From: Thunnus maccoyii
Lineage: Eukaryota; Chordata; Actinopteri; Scombriformes; Scombridae
Assembly (NCBI RefSeq): GCF_910596095.1
Contig: NC_056545.1
Location: 21,723,067-21,787,066, forward strand
Direction of reading: 5' to 3'
DNA: 64,000 bases
Shown here: positions 38,721 through 50,100 of the stretch, one piece after another
Layout: each line of letters begins with the position of its first letter
Position numbering within the stretch: the stretch's first letter is position 1
Made by a program: the position numbers and the translations under genes
The notes under the pieces: generated by a model
Told to the model about the DNA's origin: nothing
The model's database searches: none
Seen by the model: the letters and a program-made list of their open reading frames with translations, nothing else

Positions 38721-41199
38721 TGAAGGTGAGAGATATCAGTACACTGCACAGGCAGCTCCAATAAGAAGAGAACTGAACACTTTGGTGTCCTGCGATCATG
38801 TGCTACCGGCTGACTGCATGGAATCAGCACCCACAAACTCAATAACACACATCAGTCCCCCATGGGGCAAGGCCAATTAAAATGTAACTGATTCAAAGTG
38901 TTTCATGCCTGGCTGCGCCCAAACCAAACTGTTTCTGCATTCAAACAGGAATTAACTCTGGTGTCCCCATTGGAAACAGTGCCATGGTACAATTACGGTA
39001 GCTGTTACTGAACAGGCAGCAGCTGTCATCGTTTTCCCAGAGGGGCTGGAGGGAGTTCACAGTAGTGGAAAAACAAGGAGCTGCAAGTAAAAAGATATAC
39101 TGATTATTTTCACTAGTGTCTCTTTTCATGCAGGTCCATTCCTGTCCTGTTACTAAAATTGGTGTTGCACATTTTTATTTTTGTCTTAAATCTTGCTTTG
39201 AACATTTCAATCTCTTAATCTTCTCTCAGCTTGAATTACAAATTTTTATCCTCTACAGTTTTGGGTCTTCAGGCATCAGTGTATAATTAGTCAGATGTCA
39301 CATCAACTGTGCTGCACATGTGCTGAGAGTGTGCTATCCACCCCACACAATTTACAGTGACTTTATCATAGAGACTGTGCCATCATCAGCAGTTTCCAGG
39401 TTCTTGTAACATACAAATGTTGTGAAATGTTTGTCTATCAGATTGCTGATCACATCAGACTCACCAAAGGAGTAAAATGTTACATTCAAAAGATGCCCAA
39501 ACACATTTTCCATGGAGAATGTTCCCAGTCCAGAGACATGTGTATCATAATTTGTTTGGAAGTGAAGCCTGTCTGGCTACTTGTGAACATAGCTTTGCAC
39601 AGCAGAGGGAGAAAAAGGACCGCTGTAGACTTACAGTAAAGATAAGCTCTGTGTTGTGATTGAATTTTGGAAATACAGGGGGTAAAGAAATGTGGCTGTG
39701 TTTTATTCATAGATGCCAATTGCAGTTCCAAAGTTCATTTTCTTTCTTTTATTGGTTCGTAATCACTGTTAAAGTATTTGGTGATAAAAACACAGTATTG
39801 TTCTGGTTTTTAACACAATGAGATGTCTAAACTGTCACTGGTTTATAAAATCATTAAATGTTAAGGTTCCGGTGGATTTTATGAACATCTTAGCCTTGAC
39901 AGTAGAGCAATAACTACATTTTGTCATGTTTCTTTTTCATAACAAACACTCAAATAGTATTTTTTCCCCACTTAAAGAATAAGAATCTCCACAGCAGTGT
40001 CTGTAAAGTGTAGAGAGAAAACGCAAACCAAACATAAAACCAAACAGCGTAATAAATATAAAACTAGAACAGCAGTGTTTAATTACAATAGCAAAAAAGA
40101 AAATACCTGCATGTTGTGACCTCTATGCAAAGAACAACAATGACAAAAACAAAGAAGAAAATCATTATTTTCAAAAGGAATATTTACTACATTTTAAAAG
40201 GAATACTTCAATAAAGTACAATATAAACACATTTTAATTTAAAAACTCAGGAGTGAAGTCCACATATTAATTTGCCCCATGTGGTGTGAATTCATCACCT
40301 TAAATGTTTTCCCTATTTCTAGGAATACTCCAACTTCAATTCAAAAAACTTAAAATTAAACAGCATCATGTGTTGAAAAATGACTGAAAACATTAAAAAA
40401 ATCCTTTAGTTGAGGTGTCTGCATTCGATGTATGCTTTTAACACCCAGAAACGGAAACGAAAGTTACTATAAAACTATATACATTACACCAAAGAGAAAT
40501 ATAACTTGCAACCAAATCCTTTGAAACTACATAAACTTAGTGCAAATTATATACCGTATGATTTTTCCTTTAAGTGATATTTCACTTTATTTTACACTTC
40601 TCAATAAATGGCACAAACCAAACTTTCCCAAGATGTTAAACAAATTCCAGAATAAAATATCACTTTAAAAGCAAAAACCACTGCATGGAGAGACGTAGTG
40701 ATTCCCCTCAGATCCTGACATTTACTCCCTAGTGGAGCGAATAATCATGATTTAACACTTGAACTGTAGCATCATGATTGAAACATTTGTCTCTGCCAAA
40801 AAGAAATAGGTCAACATATGAACCAATGAAACAACAAAACCAGTGATGTATCTCAATGTTCTTTGTAACTGAGAACAGATATGAGACTGAAAACAATGAT
40901 TTGTTATCCACAAATTAACACCACTCTTAAAAACAAACATACTTAATCTGCAAATTCCAAATGAAATGCAATGAAGTCAATCATTATTCGGTTAAAACAC
41001 TCAGTTAAAGCATCAACAAAAAAAAAAAAAGAGGAGACAATCCTCTATATTCACATATTACTCCTCAAAGACAAAGTTAAATACAAACTAAAATCCAATA
41101 CTAAATGTACAGAGAAACTCGTGTTTCTCTTTGTATGTGAACAGAAAGTAGTGTTCACATTGTGACAAACAGTGCAGGTCAGTTCAGTAGGTTTTAGAG
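38721..41199. other. intergenic spacer and rb1 3' UTR
   Basis: AT-rich. A minus-strand AATAAA (TTTATT at 40586-40591) about 610 bases past the rb1 stop is a plausible end of rb1 mRNA. No extra gene or clear repeat is seen. Confidence 0.5.
40586..40591 (-). terminator. candidate rb1 poly(A) signal
   Basis: AATAAA on the minus strand in the AT-rich region downstream of the rb1 stop codon. Other signals further on cannot be excluded. Confidence 0.35.
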
Positions 41200-44100
41200 T
41201 TACTCCTTTCTTGATTCTGCGTCCTCCTTCATCTTCTGCTCCTGCATGCGACTCCGGGTGGAGCCTACATGAAAAAAAAAAAAACACAAAACATCATCAC
41301 CATGTCAGAGGAACATACATCCACCTGCTACAAGCGACATGATTGACAGCAAGAACACCTACAGTACAATAATAAGGAATATCAAAAGGAAAACATGGGA
41401 CTTTATATATATATAAAGCCGTTTTCACTTACTCATCTCTGCAAGTTTCTGTATCAGTGTAGAATCTCCACCAGATTTGCTGTAAAATAAAATATATACA
41501 ACTTAATTGCAGTGTGTGTATACACTACTGTTAATATACATATGTATTAAATTATGTATGCACTATTTCTGGTTGAGACTCTCTTTTTTCCCCTTTGTTC
41601 TCTTTTCTTGGTTGTTATAAAACATACTCTAGTTGTTACGGCAATGCAGAAGGATTATTGTGCATTTAAATAACACAGTGACTAACCTGCCATCAGCTTC
41701 ATCTTGCCCGTCCACATCGAATCGTAACCTCTTCAGAGGCTTTGGAGTGGAGCCCAGATCCAGACTCCTCTTAAAAGAGCGATCGCTGCTGTTGACCATC
41801 TGGTTGATCTTCTGGAACCGATTAGACGGCTGCAGATGAAAAGAAAACAAACAAAAAAAGGGTGAGTGAGGAAGAAATCATTGGAGTTGTCAAATTATAT
41901 TTTTTGATATACTTCAGAGCAAACAAAAGAGACACATACTCCGAAAGATTCACCGATGGATACCAGCATTCTGTAAAGGCACAAAACAAAAGGATGTAAG
42001 TGAAAGTCCAGTTTAATGGCCTTTTCAAACAATTAAACAAGTCGTCCGAGGAGAACATCAATCTGCTGAGAATATGAAGAACTGACCTGGAGCGAGGAGT
42101 CATGATACCCGGGGACATGCGTGCGCTCTTCAGAGGGGAGATGTACACGTTGTTGCTCCCAGGCACACGTAGAGGTGAATTGGGGAATTTATAAGGGCTG
42201 CGTGGTATTTGTGGGATTGGAGAGAGGGTAGGTGGCTAGAAAAGAAACAACACAACAATGAAAGGGTATAGTAGGCATGATCATTTGTCTGATGTATCAA
42301 AATCAAAGTGTAGCCCCTGACTTGACTGGGAAGGTGTCTCACCCTGGTGGACGCATACTGCAGGATGTTGGTTTTCAACTTCTGCATGAACACCTGGTTG
42401 TAGAAGACGATGATGGAGTCATAGTGGCCCTCAGTGATCAACACGTGCTTAAAGGTCTGCAACACAAAAAGAGACACAAAGTTCAAAATTATTTTATGTC
42501 ACAATTCAACACAAACCCTGATGATTACTAATGGATGACTAATTCATGGACGTTTTTGAAATGTTGCATCACCTCTTGGCTGGCGTTGGGCATGTTCTTG
42601 TATGCCGTGACAATGGTCTTGAAGCGCAGATCAACACTCTTCACTTTACATATGGCGTACATGGCTGACATCATCAACTACAAGAAGGAGAAGAAGCACT
42701 TGTGAGAAAATACACACGAAGAGAGAAGCTCAGAGAGCAAGAGACTGGGACAAAACAAGACAATGGGAGAAAAGAAAACTCTTGTCTGGTTACCTGGTCG
42801 AGGTGACGGTCTCTCATCAGCTCATATTCGTGCTGCAGAGTGTGCTGGAACAGGGTCCATATGATGGGCTCCAGTTCAGGGTGGGAGGACAGCAGGTAGG
42901 AGCAGAGCATCTTCAGCCTTGTGTAGGCCAGGCGGTACACTGCAGAGAGAGCACACCATAGACAGTTGGACACAGAGAGCAAAAGCAAACAGCAACGGAA
43001 ATGGAGAAAAAACCTGAAGGCTACGTTTTAAACAAACAGAACAAATATTAGTTGTCATTTTCTATTATTTTCTTCAAGCTTTTACTAATGTAATGGCTCA
43101 TGTTAGTATTGTAGTCATTTCTTGTTTATTAAACAGTCATATTGGAAATCCATCACTGACAAAAAAGTGGAGATTTTAGCTTGTAAAATTACATCATATT
43201 AGTACAGTGGAGGTGGTCATTTTTCTACACATTTTTATTATATAGAATAAGTTAAGTTTAATACAATATATCTTGTAGAAACTATGACTAAACCAACAAA
43301 TAAACTATGTGTGAGAGCTTGAACAACATCTTACATTTTTTATAGAAGAGGCTAAGAGAGTTGGACTTTGTGTGTCGGGGAGTCTGGCCGGCAGCCTGGG
43401 AGGCCGGTTGGGTCTGAGGCTGAGGGGCAACTTGAGAGCTGGGGGACTCGGGAGGCAAGACACGAAGGCCCGGACGCACAGGGGACAGATATCTGTAAGG
43501 ACAGAGAACAAGTGACACGTGTTAACGTGTGAAAATTTCTTTTAAATGTGAACCACAAATCTAATTAGATGGTTCAGAATGTAGTAGAAGAAGAGGTTCA
43601 AGAGTGCAGACAGGATGTCTCGTTGGAATGATTCATGCAATTTAAAAACTTTCCTATACTCTTCCTTTCCCATTGCAAAATACAAGATCTGACGTTTGAT
43701 TTTAAATACCATGCTGCTGAGCTATGATTACATGAAACTGACAAGCTCTTGTACTCATGACTCACACGGTTTTGCAATCGCTAAAGAAAGTTTTAGAGTT
43801 TAACAAGGTGTCTTAGCTGTTGCATACCAGCAGCTGAAAGAGAGAAAGATAAATTGTGGGGAGGTGGACTCACAGGTCAGCTGCGGTGTGGTTGTGCTGC
43901 AGTGGTTGGCTGAAACTGGCTGGGGCCTCCACCTGTTCTGCTGCGCCGCCCTCATGCTCCTGTTTCAGCAGCTCAAACAGAGGCGAGCCCTGCGGAGACA
44001 CAAACACAATGATTTACATTTAACAAGACAATCAGTTTAAGTGCATCTAAATCATTTATTCAACTTATGAATACTTTTGCTCTTTTTGCTCCTTCGCTGA

Positions 44101-47100
44101 AAATTATTTCAAAAAACAAGATTTGAACAATGCCATCTCTGTCAAGGCTAAAACAAAATAATTTATAAACAATTAAACCTTTTCAAAAAAGCAAAACTTG
44201 ATTTTTACTACTTTAAATTGCATTCCATCTAACCTGAGAGCACAAACTGATATAAACATAACATACTAGAGTTAAATTAGAGGTAAAGTTAATCCCTGCA
44301 GTCTTTCCTGAAGCCAAGAAAGTTATGAAGGAGCCTACTTTTTTTTGTGTTTGCAAAGATCACTTGTTCACAAAAAGAGAAAATTGTAAATGGGCTGAAA
44401 ATACGTTATATCATATTAAATACAAATAATTACTGATGTTGATGAAGTATGAAAACTATTTGAATACTAGTGTTCCCATTAGAAGTAATTAATTAATGGC
44501 AACTGGTTTATATTATCTCATTAACTTCATGAAAAGTAGATCTGTTTGGTTTTGCCTGGAGCAACACATTTGGCAGTACCAGCACAATAAGAAATATGTA
44601 TTTATAATTTCATTTTACCTGCTTAATTTCCTTTGCAAAAGGATGAAAGGATAACAAGGGACTGATACAACCCTGATAATATTCCTCGTTATATATTGAC
44701 CTAAGGACACTCCCTACAGTATCTTATCTGATTTAACTGAGTCATGGAAACTGAAAACAAATAATTATTTCAATTAAAAATACATATCTAGCCTACACAC
44801 ACTCACTCACACACACACACACACACACACACAATTATCCTTGGCAGCTATGAAACATTTAAATCCAGACTAAAAGACATTCAGGTCACAGTGGACGTGA
44901 ATATCAGTGTGTCCACACCAAGACAAAAATCAGAGATGAGATCACACAGGAAGTGGGTGTGGCTCCCTACTAAGAGATTTACACAGCGACTGCAGGTACG
45001 GACTTGCTGTTAGAACATTCTTCATGTCATACTTACCACACCTGCTGACGTCACTGACACATCTCAAAAAGTACAACTAGTATTTGACTGTTTTAACAGC
45101 ATCCAGTGACGTATGCAGTAATGAATAATATTGCAACATTTGATTAGTAAATTCATTGCTTGAAATCCCAGGTTTCATTGTCAACTGTAGTTCCATGTTT
45201 CATTATCATTTCATAAGTTATCTGATTATTTGCTTGTAAACTGAAAGTGAAACATCTCAAACAGTCATATGAGGAAAATATGATAAAGCTGCCATATACT
45301 ATAGTGGTAGGCAGATAATTACATTTCCTGCTGAATACATAAATTAGTTTGCTGTCTTGGGAGGTTGGTATAAATTCAGCAATCAAGAAGACAGACATCC
45401 TCATTTAAGTTTGTGATTAAAAAAAATAAAAATAAAAAATTATGGGCCACACAAACTTCTAATAGGGTCCCATTATTCATATTTCAGGTAGGTGCAAAAA
45501 CAAAGCAGCGATGGGAGGACTTTGGTCCTGGCAGAGGCTCCTCCCTTTGTTTCAACAGTTCAGTGAGTTCTTTGTGTTGGGAGTCGTCTGACATGCAGCC
45601 TGCTACGAGGTCTCTGACATACAGTCAGGCAGGAGCAGAGTAAAACCTCTGGAGCATGAGAGTATAGATCACCGTGCACCCCCAGGCCTGCTGCAGGAAC
45701 AAACAGTAGAACAAGAGACAGGAAGAAGCGCTCGACTGTTCACAGAATTGAGGAGAGGCGTGTGACTCTTCACTCAAAGGGGATAAACATTCGAACTGAG
45801 AAGGACAACTGAAAATACAGTCATCTTCACTTGAATGAGGATTATAGGACGTGCAGGAGAGCTTTCACATACGGAAAATTGCTTCTAACTTTGGATACCG
45901 ATACAGGTATTTTGTGGAGTTGCCGTCTACTTTTTTAACATAAAACCACACAAACTGAGCATTCTTCCGTATTTCAGAGGGCTGTGTTTCCTGTCAAATA
46001 ATATGTACCTTTTCCCTGCCTGTTGCACATGGTTGGAGAAACAAATGGATTTTTATGACTGACACGTACATGATTGAGAAAAACTAAGTATTCCAAATTT
46101 ACCAGCTTGATTTAAAGATGTATAATAGCACCTTACAAAGCACCCTGGCTGTTTCCATGAACTGCAACAAGAGCGATGATTTCAAGTACCCTCTCTACAG
46201 CTCGGTTTTCAGCCTGGTATTTGTTTTCGGACTTTTATTCAACATGGTGGCCATGTACATTTTTGGCTGCACACTGAAGCTGCGAAACGAGACCACCACG
46301 TACATGATAAACCTTGTGGTTTCAGACTCTCTCTTTGTTCTCAGCCTGCCTTTTCGGATTGTTTACTTCATTAAACGTGAATGGCTGTTTGGAAGTGTGC
46401 TCTGCAAGATCTCTGTGGCCCTGTTCTACACCAACATGTACGGCAGCATCCTCTTCCTCACCTGCATCAGCATTGACCGTTTTCTGGCCATTGTGCACCC
46501 GTTTCGGTCCCAGGCCATTCGTACTAAGAGGAATGCCAAACTGGCCTGCTGCACAGTGTGGGTGATGGTTCTTTCTGGAAGTATACCCACGGGGTTCCTA
46601 CTGGACACCACTTCACCCAAAAATGTCAACTCCTCCACATACTACTGCTTTGAAAACTACTCTAGAAAACAGTGGAAGTCTGAGCTGTCCAAGGTGGTGG
46701 TGTTTATTGAGACTGTGGGCTTTATTATCCCATTGCTGCTAAATGTCTTCTGCTCCGTCATGGTGCTATGGACGCTGAAGAAACCCCAAACCCTCACCCG
46801 TGGAGGCAACCTCAACAAGGCTAAAATCTTGAGGATGATCATTGTGCATCTGCTCATCTTCTGCTTCTGTTTCATCCCCTACAATGTCAATCTCATCTTC
46901 TACGCTCTGGTTCGCTCCAATGTCCTACAGGGATGCGATGCCGAATATGTGGTGAGAACCATCTACCCCATTGCTCTGTGCATAGCAGTGACCAACTGCT
47001 GCTTTGATCCGGTCATTTACTACTTCACTTCAGAGACCATTCAGAGCTCCATTAAACGCAAGTCCACAGTATGGCACAAAGGCACCAAACTTTTCGACAG

Positions 47101-50100
47101 ACTACATGGGGATAGCACACAAAGCAGTCCAAGTGCAGTACACAAAAGCCTGGCCCTGAGGACTTTGAGATCCAAAATCCTGGACAATGAGTCCACAGTC
47201 TAATGACACCTTTGTTATGTGACATGATTAACAGTTCAGTGGGTATTGCTGGTGAAACTTCAATCCGAGGACGTAGGTGGAAGCAGAGTGGCCTAGAAGA
47301 TCATAACAACAAACAAACACAATGGTTTCTAAGGAGTCGCTTTCCTATATACTGGACACCACAGAGACATTTGACTGGGACTTAAGACACTGATCTCTTC
47401 AGTCAGTAAAGGAGTGGATCACATCAAAAGAAGAAAGACTTGAAATAATAAAGCATGTTGCAGCATGAATACCCTATGTCAGGGTAAGAAAAACTCTTCG
47501 TCCTATCATGGAATGAGTTTGAGTTTAAAATGCACATAAATTGTCATTCTGAGTAAATTCTCCTTGAGGAAACTTCTGCTTTAGCACAGCTGAACCAGTA
47601 TTACAGCTCTTCTTTATGTCCTTTATCATTTGTAAGTATTTGTGGCCTTTCTAAGGCATTTAAGCACTTTATAGAGCACCATGTTCTATAACAGCTTTGC
47701 CCCTTAATCCGAAAGCGAATAAAAGAATTATTAACTTAAAACAGTTTGTTTAATGGAGTTTGAAAAATAACTACTTGTTTGAAAGAGTGGGGTGAGTTGA
47801 GTGAAATGTTTGTAGGGTATCATTTGTTTATATGTCACTCATTTTGGGTGCCACCAAATCATTTGTGTAGACTGATTAGTCATACAGGTACTAACGACAC
47901 ACACCAGTAACTGTGGCTGCCCTCTGCCACGAATGCACAATGTCACAATCAATGAAATGCAGATTACAGGTATGGTCAATAATTGACCACTGCATAGCAC
48001 TGGCCAACACTGCACTAACACTACCTTATAGCCTTATCTTAAATGGTCACAATGGGGGAAAGTCTCTGCCAAACAAATAAATGTAAATATAATTGAGACA
48101 AATCAAGAAGCCGGCATATACACTACAGTATGTCTGTATATGAAACTAAATTAGAGTGTGTGGAAGCTACATTTCTAGCTGAATTAAACAAGAGGAATTT
48201 TACATCAAAATCCTAATCACACACTAGATTTTGCAGGTTATTAAAACAAAGCATCTCAGCTCTTAGACTGACTACATGTCTGTAAGTTTCCTTGGTAAAG
48301 TGAAAACACAGCTCACAGAATAATGAAACTTGAATGTATGTGAAATATTTGTTCCTTCTTGTAAAAGCTATGTGCTGCAAGACCGAGCGCTACTACATTC
48401 CTGTTGAGAGGATTCGCCCAAGGGTCGGCACTGACAAGGCTAGACTCATCACCTCCACTGCACTGAGGAGAAGGATTGTGAAACCAAAGTATGCGAGCAA
48501 CAACATGCCTCTTGAGGGAAAAGTGCATTTACAAAATAGAGCACTTTGGTGGTTGCTGCAATCCTAAAACAAATCCAGTGAATAATGGAGGCTATAAACT
48601 AAATACGAGCATCGTAACAATTAGCAGTTTCTAGAACATCCATTTGGCATGTCCTCACGCTACTGCATGTAATACAATCAGACTCACTGTACATTCATGA
48701 AAAAGCTGGACTTTCTCAACTGGGCATAAAATTAATGATGTGTCCAGTAACTGTTTTATGCAGCAAAAATAACCCTGAGTCAAAGCTGACATGATAAGCA
48801 TACAGCGTATGGTTCACCCAGAAAATTTAAATGTGAACACACAAAAAATTGATCAAGATTTCTTTGTCAATTTAGAATATAGGTATACAATTAATGCTAG
48901 GATTGTTTAATTAAATTCAATAAAATAGAAAACACACCAGCTCATTTTCATTTGAAATGATAATCATAACATGAAGATTTAATTTCTGCTCAGGAGAATA
49001 AACCTTAACTGATTATTTTGTCATTAAGACATTATGTGCTTTTATAATATATTTCCATCCAATTTAAATGTGTCTCACAAGGGCCATGGATATAACACAG
49101 TGATGTGTAGCAAAGTCTTAATATATATATGCCACATTAGCCTAATATTCTCCCTCAGATTATTCAAACAGAGACTCAACTAGTTTAAACACCACTTTAA
49201 TTACATCCCAATTTGACTGGTGAAGTTTAGCTGTCAGTGGTGTGTATAGGAAAATGTGATGTAGATAATAAAGTGAATTAAAGATTTTAATGGGTTATTA
49301 ACATTTTGACATCATATTTATCTTCATCAGAGTATAAAGACTTGTTTTTAAGCTTTGGGCTTTATGTCTGACTGATTAAGACCCAACCCATGAACTGACT
49401 TGTTCCTCCCTGAGAGCGCTGGTCCCAAAGCTGACACACACGATACAGTGCTGCGTGACTTCATCCTTGAGTGAATTATTGCTAGTCTTCTCAGCAGGCA
49501 GACAAATATAGTTAATGATTAACTCAAATCACTCGTTTATGTTTTTAGCAAGCAGCCATAAACATGACTCCCACCACGTAGGTAATCAAACAGTCTGTGC
49601 TTAATTTTAAGGCTTATTACAATATTCAGTTCAATGACAATCAGGTGATCTGTAATGTTCAATAAACATTTTCACTACATAAGCTGAAAAAAAATTGGGC
49701 GATAAGAACAAACCACAAAATGTGTGTATGATCGAACAGAGGAAAAAGGGGAGAGGGAGTGAGAGAGGCACCCTGGCTTGTGTGTGAGCGTGGGCGTGAG
49801 CTGCTCCAATCAGAAACATGTGAACTGCTACAGCATCCTGACAAGTTAACCTGCTGCTGAACGCCAGCTGACTGGAAACAACTTTATCACAGTGTCACTG
49901 CGTTGATGAGTTCCAGATACTGGTGAGTGATGAAATAATGACTTATCTGTTTCAATATTCTCTCCAGCAGAGCTGATTGTGCTTGAAAAAGCGAGTTTTA
50001 CATGTATATAATAGATTGAGGAATGTAATTCTGACAAATTGAAAACAGCAATTAACTATATAAACTTATCGGGGTTTGATAGAAATTCATAATTTCAAAT

